A DNA stretch of 37,858 nucleotides, taken from the IMG/VR virus record IMGVR_UViG_3300003409_000004, positions 5,658 to 43,515 of that record. One strand, written 5' to 3'. The notes under the pieces were generated by a model. It was not told where the DNA came from, did not search any database, and saw nothing but the letters and a program-made list of their open reading frames with translations. This DNA is from a virus. Below are positions 22,455 to 30,751 of the stretch, one piece after another; position 1 is the stretch's first letter, and every line of letters starts with the position of its first letter. A program made the position numbers and the translations under genes.

Positions 22455-24054
22455 TATCTTCTTTATTAAATTTTTTATCAAGTTTTTTAAAATAACTGGT
22501 TGTATGTTCTAAAAATTTATTTTCTAACCAAGAAGTAATATCATTAGAATTATTCCAATTTAAATCCATGATTTTTTTCATATACACATCTACATTTTTG
22601 TGAGTTATCCCATAACTTCTAAGAATAGGATAAACATCAGAGCCTATCCAAAATGGATTACAATTACTTTTAAATATATTATAACCTTCATGATATAATT
22701 CATATGCCTGCGTTGATGTCATAGAATCGTGTGTCCATTCATTTCCATAACCTATAATGTTAAATTTGTCTTTGCCGTATTCACTCATAGTTTTTATATC
22801 ATTATCGTCATTATAAAATTTATCGCGATGCCATGTGGTTAGGCTAAAAGTTTTAAGTTTGCTTGATTTAATCCATTCAAATGTTTCTAACTGGCTGTCG
22901 ATAGTTTCATAAGGTAGCCCTATTATAAAATTACTGTGTGTATAAAGATTTCCATTAGTTTTTTCATATATATTGCTAATTACTTCTTCATTGCGTTCAT
23001 GATCTAACATTTTATTTGCATGTTTAAGAACTTTATTATTAGTACTTTCAAGGCCAAACTTTAAATAACGACAGCCACTGTTATACATTCTATCAATTAA
23101 GTCCGGATGTACACTTAGAACATCAGTTCTTGCATAAGAATGCCATTCTGGTTCGAATGGCAGAGAATTAAACATATCGCATATTTCTATAACTTTTCTT
23201 TTGTTATCGTTGAAAGTATCATCCATTAGTCTAAATTTAGTAATACCAAATTCATTATAATTTTTAATTATTTCTTCTCTAATTGACTCTACAGAACGTC
23301 GTTTATTTGAATGTTTATAAGAACAAAAATAACAATTGAAAATGCAGCCCCTACTAATTTCTACAAATAACCATTCATTAGATAATAAATCACTGTTAAT
23401 ATTTGTATGATCAATATAAAGTTCGCTGGCTACAAATTCTTTTGACAGTGGGTAAGCTTTTTCAGAATGAACTACTTTTGTTTTTTTAAAACTTTTAGAA
23501 AATTTTCCTAAATTCCATTCTGTGCTATAATCTAAAAGAGTTTCTCCATTTAAATATTTGTAGTATTCTTGTATTGCAATATCACTTTCACCAGTAAAAA
23601 TACAATCAATATAATTATCAATAAACTCTAAACCTTCTTCTCTAACGTTTGTCATTTGCCCACCTCCTATAACAATTTTCACATTAGGATAATTGGTTTT
23701 TAAAAATAAAATAATATTTTTTAAGTTTTCATGATAATACACAATTGAGTTAGATTTAGAACCTAAAAATTTAAATTTATCAAAAAGACTGTGCTGACTA
23801 TTGTTTTTTGTATTACCTCTTAGATTTGTCGCAGAAATTCCTACAATTTTAGTATCACTGGTAACATATTTTTTTAACAATTTTATTTGATATTCGTAAC
23901 TTATATGGAAAAAATAATCAAGCACTTTAGATTTGCAACCTATTTGATCAAGAGATGTTGCAATTCTATATGCGCCTACTGAGCGAATAGAGCTCCCATG
24001 TCCGTAATCAACATCAAATCTTGGTGTAATGTCGTTTAAAATTATTGCGTTCAT
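22435..24054 (-). CDS. Radical SAM protein with a B12-binding-like N-terminal domain
   Basis: This is a 539-residue protein. The radical SAM cluster is ISRGCIFNCYFCSYK with C237, C241 and C244 in a C-x3-C-x2-C motif. Later FRLMDDTFN, YLKFGLESTNNKVLK and NFIIGLPYE match the barrel elements of the B12-binding radical SAM class (methyltransferases, cyclases). The N-terminal 200 residues (NDITPRF...GHGSSIRS...G-x-YRIATSLDQIGC...IVGISATNLRG...VKIVIGGGQMTNVREEGLEF) form a cobalamin-binding-like Rossmann fold, but the classical DxHxxG is absent. The start is an ATG that overlaps the stop of the preceding gene by one base; it is the final gene of the minus-strand set. Likely acts on the product made by the dioxygenases upstream. 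Confidence 0.85.
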   Translation of the reverse strand: MNAIILNDITPRFDVDYGHGSSIRSVGAYRIATSLDQIGCKSKVLDYFFHISYEYQIKLLKKYVTSDTKIVGISATNLRGNTKNNSQHSLFDKFKFLGSKSNSIVYYHENLKNIILFLKTNYPNVKIVIGGGQMTNVREEGLEFIDNYIDCIFTGESDIAIQEYYKYLNGETLLDYSTEWNLGKFSKSFKKTKVVHSEKAYPLSKEFVASELYIDHTNINSDLLSNEWLFVEISRGCIFNCYFCSYKHSNKRRSVESIREEIIKNYNEFGITKFRLMDDTFNDNKRKVIEICDMFNSLPFEPEWHSYARTDVLSVHPDLIDRMYNSGCRYLKFGLESTNNKVLKHANKMLDHERNEEVISNIYEKTNGNLYTHSNFIIGLPYETIDSQLETFEWIKSSKLKTFSLTTWHRDKFYNDDNDIKTMSEYGKDKFNIIGYGNEWTHDSMTSTQAYELYHEGYNIFKSNCNPFWIGSDVYPILRSYGITHKNVDVYMKKIMDLNWNNSNDITSWLENKFLEHTTSYFKKLDKKFNKEDIRILKP

Positions 24055-24821
24055 CAAGAATATTCTTTAGGTAGATAATTAACTTTTTTTGTCTGTTTTT
24101 CAATAGGAATGTCTTTATCATCCCAAAGGTCCAAAGTTAAATAAATTCTATTAAAATTTCCATCATGGGTTATTTTATGAGGTACACTTACATTCATAAA
24201 CCATGCATGACCTGGTTCAAAATAAATCTCACACCACTCATCATCTATTAAGAAAAAAGTATGTACAGTATTTTCTGTGTACACAGGAATGTGTACCCGA
24301 AAGCCGTTTTCTTTAGGATGAGGGTAATCAATATGGGGTTTCAGATGCCAATTAGGATAAGCTATACTATATCTAGCTCTAATAACTTTTGACTCGAATC
24401 GTGCTAGCACTTCTCTAGTATAAGGACCTACCCAAGGTAAAATCTTGGTCCATTGACTATAATTTCTACTATCAGATTCTAACTCCATTATGTTAAATTG
24501 TCTATATTCGTCGCCAACAAAATTTACATTGATTAGTTCTTTTTTTGCTTCGTCCCAATCAATATTCCTACTTGCAAACCATTCCGTTAAATATGTTCCT
24601 GATTGACAAAGTAATTTTTCTTGGTGTTCTAAATATTCTTTATGTAGTAACTTATAATCGATATTATCTAATATAGGCGCACATACTGGATATTCATCTA
24701 AATATCCGTTAGATTTGTAAAGTTTTATATCGTCATAAGGATTGTCTTCGTCCCATTTATATATTTTTTTAATGGTTCCAATAGATTCTCCGAGATAAGG
24801 ATGTTTGCTTATAATTTTCAT
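24054..24821 (-). CDS. 2OG-Fe(II) oxygenase
   Basis: This 255-residue protein has an intact dioxygenase triad: H163-x-D165 (PHIDYP), H215 (VPHKI) and R225 (NRIYLTLDLW). RARYSIAYPNWHLKPHIDYPH and FEPGHAWFMNVSVPH give the full layout of an Asp/Asn hydroxylase-type enzyme. The protein has an unusual N-terminal 90-residue section rich in Tyr, Asp and Glu. It overlaps the next gene (radical SAM) by 1 base and the preceding one by 4, so is co-translated. The substrate is unknown; the family converts 2-oxoglutarate, oxygen and a substrate to a hydroxylated product, succinate and CO2. Confidence 0.8.
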   Translation of the reverse strand: MKIISKHPYLGESIGTIKKIYKWDEDNPYDDIKLYKSNGYLDEYPVCAPILDNIDYKLLHKEYLEHQEKLLCQSGTYLTEWFASRNIDWDEAKKELINVNFVGDEYRQFNIMELESDSRNYSQWTKILPWVGPYTREVLARFESKVIRARYSIAYPNWHLKPHIDYPHPKENGFRVHIPVYTENTVHTFFLIDDEWCEIYFEPGHAWFMNVSVPHKITHDGNFNRIYLTLDLWDDKDIPIEKQTKKVNYLPKEYS

Positions 24822-25588
24822 ATTACTATAACCCTATCATTGTTCTTTTCAGCATTTTCTTGAATCCAATCAACCATTTCTGTAGATGCTTTACCTTCTA
24901 TACGGCATATAATACGCTGTTGGTTTGTTTTATCTATGCTATGGTGTATAAATTGAGGACAAAAATAGTATGCAGAATCAAACACCTTAATTTTTTCTTT
25001 TGAGCGATTAAAGTAAAAATTAATACCGTCTCCTTGAAAAACTACTGTTATTAAACAATTTACGTCCATGTTAAATTTATTGATTCCGTATTGTAAAAGG
25101 TGCTCGTTACGTCTTTCTTGTGTTTCACTATCAATTCTAAAAACGCTGTCTATATGCTTGTGTAAAGACATTCCTGGCTCAACTGTTTGTATATTTACTC
25201 TTCCTACTTTTTCAAACGGCAAATTATTGATTAGATCCACTATAGTTGGACATTCTGCTACTATATCTGTCCATTCGAATAGGCTAGTGTCTGTAATTAG
25301 ATAACTAAAACTATACTTTAATCCTTTTATACCTCGCAACAAAACACCTTTTACTGGAAAATCATTAGGACGTTCTGATTGTTGTAGTTGCCTGGACTGT
25401 TTTTCTAAATAATCTGCTTCTGTTGTACTTAGACTACTAATATCAGGCCGTTGTAATTTTATGCCTTTAGAAGAAATCCAAGCACCGTAATTATCTATAA
25501 CATTTTTTGCCTCGGCTAGTGCTTTGTCTTTATCATATTCTATATCTAACGGCGAATAAAGAACAAATTGTTTATCTAAATAGATCAT
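24818..25588 (-). CDS. 2OG-Fe(II) oxygenase
   Basis: The start at 25588 overlaps the previous stop as ATGA; an in-frame GTG at 25597 is the alternative. In the 256-residue product, H145-x-D147 (LHKHIDSV), H215/H216 (FIHHSIDKT) and R225 form the dioxygenase site, on a beta-strand run VGRVNIQTVEPGMSL and FQGDGINFYF. It is one of six oxygenases in this operon. It appears distinct from its neighbours outside the triad, which argues for different substrates or positions rather than recent copying. Confidence 0.75.
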   Translation of the reverse strand: MIYLDKQFVLYSPLDIEYDKDKALAEAKNVIDNYGAWISSKGIKLQRPDISSLSTTEADYLEKQSRQLQQSERPNDFPVKGVLLRGIKGLKYSFSYLITDTSLFEWTDIVAECPTIVDLINNLPFEKVGRVNIQTVEPGMSLHKHIDSVFRIDSETQERRNEHLLQYGINKFNMDVNCLITVVFQGDGINFYFNRSKEKIKVFDSAYYFCPQFIHHSIDKTNQQRIICRIEGKASTEMVDWIQENAEKNNDRVIVI

Positions 25589-26235
25589 TTTATCCACTCG
25601 TCTAAAATTTTTGGTTTGTTAATTTTAAATTTGTGTGGAGATTGTTGGATTAGTTTGTTATATTCAACTGTTTCATTTCCAGTCCAAGGTGTACCAAAAC
25701 AAATTGTAATCTTTTCTTCTTTGCCAGGGTCTATAGCGTGTGGATGTGTTCCATCTAGCACATATGAATTATAATCGTTTGGAGCAAAAATTTTTTCATT
25801 GTTTTCATCTAAAAAAAATAATTTGTCAATTTCTCCATTTAGCACGATTCTAAATTTATGCTGAATTGTATTAAGTCTATGCTTTCCTGAATCTACATGA
25901 ACATTAAGTCCGTGATCTTTTTTTGTTCTTAATACACTGACTCTTGTTTTCATACCCATGAAGGGGAATATCTTTTGTAGAATAACGTCTTCAATTAGAT
26001 TACAATTTTTTATTGCTTCTGTATAAACCATATTACCTTCGTCCCGCATAACACCTTTTGGCGGAGCACCTGTTGTGCCGCCACCGTTTATTAAAGGTAA
26101 AATATAGCATCCTCTAAAATTATCTTTATACCAAAAGTCTTCTTTTACTGTTTTAATTTCTTTTAACATACTGGTAATTTCTACATCACTGATATCTAAA
26201 TCAAGCGCACAAAATGTAAAATCTAATTTTTCCAT
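25585..26235 (-). CDS. 2OG-Fe(II) oxygenase-like protein
   Basis: This 216-residue protein carries H113-x-D115 (NVHVDS) and H164/H166 in the segment GTHPHAIDPG, with K175 where the second-substrate basic residue usually sits (EEKITICFG). An early GRC-Y-ILPLINGGGTTGAPPKG segment is unusual and may be a substrate loop. It overlaps the next gene by 4 bases (ATGA) and is 3 bases from the upstream gene. The basic residue is Lys rather than Arg, as in some dioxygenases. The class is likely. Confidence 0.65.
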   Translation of the reverse strand: MEKLDFTFCALDLDISDVEITSMLKEIKTVKEDFWYKDNFRGCYILPLINGGGTTGAPPKGVMRDEGNMVYTEAIKNCNLIEDVILQKIFPFMGMKTRVSVLRTKKDHGLNVHVDSGKHRLNTIQHKFRIVLNGEIDKLFFLDENNEKIFAPNDYNSYVLDGTHPHAIDPGKEEKITICFGTPWTGNETVEYNKLIQQSPHKFKINKPKILDEWIK

Positions 26236-26238
26236 TGT

Positions 26239-26802
26239 TTATAACCTTGAAATTAAGTTTGTAAAATCTTCGCCATCGTTGGCTCCAAAGGATCCAACCT
26301 GAAACATTATTCTATCTTCGTCGTTGTCGATAACATTATGTTCAACATGGACATTTTTAATTACAGGCTGGTATTTTGTGTAATAATATTGTCCTATAAT
26401 TTTTCTATCATCATTCCTGCTAGTCCAAAAAGTTATAGGTTTCTTCAATTTAACTAACGGGATGGATAATATTGCTGCTCTATAATCTACATGAATGTTT
26501 AATGGACCTGGAATTCTTGCTAATTTAGAAGAGCTTATAATTTTATCTATAGTATTGTGGGTAGTATTTTTAAATAATTCAGCAAATTTTTTGAAAATAG
26601 GATTTGATTTTTCTTCTATTGTTGCATCATTCATGTACCATTGAGTGTATCCAGATTTCATCACATAATTATTTTTGTTAGGTATAATGTTGTTTACCGA
26701 ATCTTTATATTTTTCTTTTAAATAATTCAGAAATGCAATATCGGTGCTATCTAAAAATAATTTTGAACTAGGAACTTCATAGATTAAACCTTTAAGATTC
26801 AT
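26239..26802 (-). CDS. 2OG-Fe(II) oxygenase-like protein, divergent
   Basis: The start is the ATG at 26802 inside the preceding gene (overlap 11 bases); the frame is open further upstream but that part is a shadow. In the 187-residue product, H104-x-D106 (NIHVDYRA), H155 (VEHNVID) and R164 (DRIMFQVG) form a probable iron and 2-oxoglutarate site. An unusual N-terminal half (residues 1-95) has no recognisable features. It is the most divergent of the six and the call is tentative. Confidence 0.55.
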   Translation of the reverse strand: MNLKGLIYEVPSSKLFLDSTDIAFLNYLKEKYKDSVNNIIPNKNNYVMKSGYTQWYMNDATIEEKSNPIFKKFAELFKNTTHNTIDKIISSSKLARIPGPLNIHVDYRAAILSIPLVKLKKPITFWTSRNDDRKIIGQYYYTKYQPVIKNVHVEHNVIDNDEDRIMFQVGSFGANDGEDFTNLISRL

Positions 26803-27367
26803 AGCACAAATCCTTTTGGCCGTTGACACTTACAATTAATCTTATATCGTCTGTTTTTCCAAAATTCCATGCAGAATGAGAGAAACCTACATTTACAAAA
26901 TAAACATGTCCTTCTTTTAGATTTAATATTTCTATATCTTGATTGTCTCTTTGTACACCGGTTAACGCCCATGGATTAGTTGATAGAGGGATAAAAAATC
27001 TAACACTATATCTCGAATCATAATCTTTATGAGGTAATATATATGATCCAGGTTTTTTTACAATAAATCTAGCTCTTGTATAAGGAGATTTGAAAGTGTC
27101 TAGTACTTCTTCGACATAAGTTCCTTTATATCTATCTAAAAGTGTATCATAACACCTTTCATCTTCTCTACCTTTAATATACTTCATGTGTGAACTAGGT
27201 TCAGTGATAGTCATCTGTGTATAATCGTCACTAAAATATTCTGCTCCGTACTCATCACTAATAGTGTCATAAGTATCCTTAAAATCCTTAAAACATTCTA
27301 AAAGTTTTTTTGTATCAACAGTCCAGTCTAATTTTTTAAAGTTAGGAAAATCATGTTTTCTGAGCAT
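26792..27367 (-). CDS. 2OG-Fe(II) oxygenase
   Basis: This 191-residue protein has a clear triad H113-x-D115 (LPHKDYD), H164 (FSHSAWNFG) and R176 (DIRLIVSV), with RARFIVKKPGSYI before and LKEGHVYFVNVG between, as in Asp/Asn beta-hydroxylase-like enzymes. It is directly adjacent (no gap) to the desaturase gene upstream and overlaps the following gene by 11 bases. The substrate is unknown; proximity to the desaturase invites the idea of a lipid-linked or small-molecule substrate, which remains inference. Confidence 0.8.
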   Translation of the reverse strand: MLRKHDFPNFKKLDWTVDTKKLLECFKDFKDTYDTISDEYGAEYFSDDYTQMTITEPSSHMKYIKGREDERCYDTLLDRYKGTYVEEVLDTFKSPYTRARFIVKKPGSYILPHKDYDSRYSVRFFIPLSTNPWALTGVQRDNQDIEILNLKEGHVYFVNVGFSHSAWNFGKTDDIRLIVSVNGQKDLCYES

Positions 27368-28126
27368 TTATGTAACAACTTCTTTAGCAAAAATATATTT
27401 GATTAATACGCCAGCTAGATCTGGTTGGTACCAGTGCTCTGACGTTGTATATCTCCGCGGATTATTGTGATGGTTTCTATGGTACCCATCTCCAAAGTTA
27501 AACAAATTTATCCAGTTTACATTTGTAGGAGTAAATGAAGTATCTGCTTTATGATTTACATAATTAGTTGTATTCTGGGTAATCAAACTTAATGCTGCCG
27601 GCATACAAAATCCTAAAACTAATCCGTTAATACCATAAAATACATAACACAATACCGCATATGTCAAAGGTATAGCGAAGTAATATTTGTGTGTGATTAC
27701 AGCAAATTTATTTCTCATCAAATCTACAACATCTCTTGGATTAGGATTATAATCATAGGATATCATAAAAAGCATTTTTAAAAAACCTTTAGATGCTAAA
27801 TGCGGGTCTTTTTCTTGGTCAGAATGTTTATGATGAGCTCTGTGCATTCCGACCCAACCTACAATAGAACCTACACCTGAAATCATAGGAGGAAGTGTAC
27901 ATAAAAGTTCTAAAATCTTATGTCTGAAAACAAATGCCTTGTGTGACCAATACCTATGATAAGTAATTGCTATTCCTATAGGATTCATCAGGAAAAATAT
28001 AATTCCTACAATTAACAAAGACTCAAAAGTAAAATTCTGCGTTAGTAAATACCAAACAGACATTGCTATGTTAAAATAATATAATGATACTAATATTGAA
28101 AACCTACTTTCAAAAATATTATTCAT
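27368..28126 (-). CDS. Membrane fatty acid desaturase (acyl-CoA delta-9 type)
   Basis: This 252-residue membrane protein has the eight-histidine di-iron centre of the desaturase family: HRYWSH at 57-62, HRAHH at 95-99 and HRNHH at 216-220, plus H192 (NYVNHK). Hydrophobic segments run at about 12-28, 36-54, 75-93, 145-165 and 166-188, fitting the four-helix membrane layout. The length is shorter than eukaryotic enzymes but close to bacterial acyl-CoA and acyl-lipid delta-9 desaturases. It introduces a double bond using oxygen and reducing equivalents from the host. It sits between 2OG oxygenases, so is part of the operon. A phage-encoded desaturase is uncommon and could remodel membrane lipids or build a lipid-like tail. 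Confidence 0.88.
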   Translation of the reverse strand: MNNIFESRFSILVSLYYFNIAMSVWYLLTQNFTFESLLIVGIIFFLMNPIGIAITYHRYWSHKAFVFRHKILELLCTLPPMISGVGSIVGWVGMHRAHHKHSDQEKDPHLASKGFLKMLFMISYDYNPNPRDVVDLMRNKFAVITHKYYFAIPLTYAVLCYVFYGINGLVLGFCMPAALSLITQNTTNYVNHKADTSFTPTNVNWINLFNFGDGYHRNHHNNPRRYTTSEHWYQPDLAGVLIKYIFAKEVVT

Positions 28127-28129
28127 TTT

Positions 28130-28993
28130 TTAATCCTTTATAAACAATTTTTTTGTTATTATTTCGTGCATAGATTTACCAAAGTTTTCAGAATTATAAA
28201 AAGTATCAGTATCCTTATCATAATCTAACCAAGGTAAAAATCCTAAAACCATGTGTATCCTTGGTGTAGGATCTGTAGTTTTTTCTTTAAATGTAACCTC
28301 ATGTGGTATTTTAGTATTCCATATATATGCCTTGCCTAATTCAAAATGTTTTTCTAATTCAAAAGAATTACCAAAACCGTCTTCTCCTTTCATACGTATA
28401 ACATGGTTACTATTAGTTTGTAAGGGAATATTAATCCTACACAATACTAGAGGTGGCTCGTCTGTATGCCATCCTCTGTTATCATAAGGGTCTCTTAGAT
28501 GCGGGTAAAAATAAGAAATTCGTCCTCTAGAAATAGGACCGTTTATTTTGTCAAATAAATCTTTATATAAGTTGTAAACAAAATCATCAATATAACGGAA
28601 ACCTAGTGTATCATAATAACTATTTTTTTTGTTTTCAATGTGTGTCCCGCCTACGGCCTTCCCGTAAGAATCTTTCATTTCAAACATTCCTAATGTTTGG
28701 TGATATATACTAGCATTAGGGTTGTAAAAATCTTTATTATATGTTAATGACAGTCCTTTGTAATCTTCGCACTCTTTACCTCTAACACGCCAGCCCTGAA
28801 GCCCTGCTTTTTCTTCGTATTTTTTTGTTTGTTCTAATAAATATTCATGACTAGGTAATCCTAATTCTTGTAAATCAAATTCATAAAAAGTAAAGTCTTT
28901 TAATGCATCTGAAAACATTTTTTCAATAGGATCAAATATATAATTTGATAATTCTTTATTGCTGGGGATTTCGCTTACTTTGTACATAAACAT
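28130..28993 (-). CDS. 2OG-Fe(II) oxygenase
   Basis: This 287-residue protein is the first gene of the minus-strand set. H176-x-D178 (GWHTDEP), H231 (IPHEVTF) and R245 (PRIHMVLGF) are the dioxygenase triad and the 2-oxoglutarate arginine. GRISYFYPH and FELGKAYIWNT are on the expected strands. The ATG at 28993 and a second at 28987 are both possible starts; there is no clear Shine-Dalgarno sequence. It is followed after 3 bases by the desaturase. A long N-terminal region (about 150 residues) differs from the others. Confidence 0.8.
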   Translation of the reverse strand: MFMYKVSEIPSNKELSNYIFDPIEKMFSDALKDFTFYEFDLQELGLPSHEYLLEQTKKYEEKAGLQGWRVRGKECEDYKGLSLTYNKDFYNPNASIYHQTLGMFEMKDSYGKAVGGTHIENKKNSYYDTLGFRYIDDFVYNLYKDLFDKINGPISRGRISYFYPHLRDPYDNRGWHTDEPPLVLCRINIPLQTNSNHVIRMKGEDGFGNSFELEKHFELGKAYIWNTKIPHEVTFKEKTTDPTPRIHMVLGFLPWLDYDKDTDTFYNSENFGKSMHEIITKKLFIKD

Positions 28994-29045
28994 ATTTATC
29001 TATCATTATGTGCGCACTTTAACTGTTTGGTAACTAAATATTTAC

Positions 29046-29888
29046 ATGGATTTTGAACAACAGAAAAAAATAATCTTACAAATGCAGAAATGTCAACGGA
29101 ACTGGGATTATTCTAAAAACTTACCTAAAGAAATACAAAATTATCTCTTGTGGATTGCTGAAAATTCTCCTTCAAAACAACATGAAGCATATTACGATGT
29201 ATATTGGACAGCTAATAGAACATTAATACAAGAATGTAGTCGAAATACATGGGGTAATACTTATAGTAGTAATCCTCCTGCTTGTAGACGAAACTCTCAA
29301 GCAAATGCACATATGTACATATTATTTGTTGCTAAAGAACCAGAAACTCATAGAAACACTAATCCTGACGGCAGTATTGTTAATAATAAAACTCAAGACA
29401 GATGGGAAAATGCATATGTTAGTATAGGCATTGCAATGGGTCTTGTAATGCAAGCGGCTCAATCTTTAGGATTATCAACTGGTTGCAATAAAAGTCACGG
29501 AGGACTTAATGGTAGTTTGTTTTGGGAGAAAAAACTAGGAATTTTAGATGACATTATGAATGGAGCCAAACAAATTACATACGGAATTGGCATCGGCTAT
29601 CCTCAAAAAGATAAAAATCGATGGGAAACGGATGAACACGAATTGTTGATAGGAGCAGGTAACGGTACATGGGTTACAACATTAGATGACGACAACGAAG
29701 CCTGGACTGATATTAAACAGCATCCGCACTTGCAACATAGAGCTTTTAGAAAAGCAAAAATTGTAGACATTAATAGTTGTAATGAAGCAACTGATCCTTA
29801 CGGTATTAAACATCAAATACCTAACGAAATACCATTTACTACGCATAGTAGTATAGAGAGAAAAATTAATATTATAGAAATAAAATGA
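29046..29888 (+). CDS. Nitroreductase-fold protein, type A
   Basis: This 280-residue protein reads like a flavin-dependent nitroreductase: CQRNWDYSKNLPKEIQNYLLWIAENSPSKQH matches the R-x-x-R...p-x-e...L...A...PS start, and AYVSIGIAMGLVMQAAQSLGLSTGCN matches the second FMN-binding helix (iA-x-x-nl-LaA-x-lGLgs). Family members reduce nitro groups, quinones or thiazolines with NAD(P)H. The gene starts the plus-strand block after the divergent region 28994-29045, with no obvious Shine-Dalgarno sequence. It overlaps the glycosyltransferase-like gene as ATGA. It differs from the paralogous pair at 32799 and 35125. Substrate unknown. Confidence 0.65.
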   Translation: MDFEQQKKIILQMQKCQRNWDYSKNLPKEIQNYLLWIAENSPSKQHEAYYDVYWTANRTLIQECSRNTWGNTYSSNPPACRRNSQANAHMYILFVAKEPETHRNTNPDGSIVNNKTQDRWENAYVSIGIAMGLVMQAAQSLGLSTGCNKSHGGLNGSLFWEKKLGILDDIMNGAKQITYGIGIGYPQKDKNRWETDEHELLIGAGNGTWVTTLDDDNEAWTDIKQHPHLQHRAFRKAKIVDINSCNEATDPYGIKHQIPNEIPFTTHSSIERKINIIEIK

Positions 29889-30751
29889 TTAATATTGTTG
29901 TTACTAGTAAACCTGTAGACGGATTACTTTACTATAGTTATGAATACTGTTCTCTATTAAATGATGCAGGCATTGATGCTCAATTAATAATTATATGTCA
30001 TCATAAATTTTTGCAGGATGATTACATAAAAGTAATCAAAAATAAGTATGTTCATTTTAAGAATGTTTTATTTGATTACTATGATCCTGCAAAAAACGAC
30101 GTAACTCTTGTTATGGGCCGTAGTATGATTACATTATCGTGGCAAAACTTTTTAAATTACAACATCAAACAACAAGAAACATTACGTAAAGTATTTTCTA
30201 ATAAAGTAATTAGTGTTTACAGCGAAAATCATCCTACACTGTATCCTAAAGCAGTTGAGTTTTACAACCCAGAACAAATAATTGACTTGTGCGATACTGA
30301 AGTTTATCCTAACGGTGTAGGTGAGCATTTTGAAAAGACTATCAATTTTAGTATCTATAAACCGTTTACTAATAACATTCAATTTAAGCATTTGTTCTTA
30401 GGTACAAACGACAAGTATTATGCTAGTGTTGAAAAAGTTATAGATCAATTTCCTGATCACGGGATCTTGACATATGACGCAGACTATGTTAATATAAAAA
30501 ATAATAATATATTTGTGCCTGTTGAAAATTTTATGAGCATGTTCGAAACATATGTTTACACCAAACAAACATTTGATCCTGCACCAAGAATTTTCCAAGA
30601 ATGCAAGTACTACGGCAAGGATGTAATTTACTTGCGAGACAAAACAATAGTAGACGGCGGAAGTGTTTACTGGAAGAGAGATATAAAAGAACCAAATATT
30701 TCTCCAATATTAAATGCAATGGAGTGTTTTAATGAACAAATTTTTTCTTAG
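29885..30751 (+). CDS. Glycosyltransferase-like protein (GT-B, tentative)
   Basis: This 288-residue protein overlaps the nitroreductase-like gene as ATGA. It starts INIVVTSKPVDGLLYYSYEYCSLLNDAGI, a typical first strand and helix of GT-B proteins, and near the C-terminus has FMSMFETYVYTKQTFDPAPRIFQECKYYGKDVIYL, resembling the donor-site helix of GT4-like enzymes (E...ARI-E-x-x-x-x-G...). In between, LVMGRS and VISVYSENHPTLYP have no clear assignment. It may transfer a sugar to a product of the cluster. I rate the call as moderate. Confidence 0.5.
   Translation: MINIVVTSKPVDGLLYYSYEYCSLLNDAGIDAQLIIICHHKFLQDDYIKVIKNKYVHFKNVLFDYYDPAKNDVTLVMGRSMITLSWQNFLNYNIKQQETLRKVFSNKVISVYSENHPTLYPKAVEFYNPEQIIDLCDTEVYPNGVGEHFEKTINFSIYKPFTNNIQFKHLFLGTNDKYYASVEKVIDQFPDHGILTYDADYVNIKNNNIFVPVENFMSMFETYVYTKQTFDPAPRIFQECKYYGKDVIYLRDKTIVDGGSVYWKRDIKEPNISPILNAMECFNEQIFS

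Noticed and set aside
28995-29040. TAAATA boxes in the divergent region as late promoters for both strands
   Set aside because: Both boxes end within about 6 bases of the start codons, so transcription would begin at or inside the coding region. They may be chance in AT-rich DNA.
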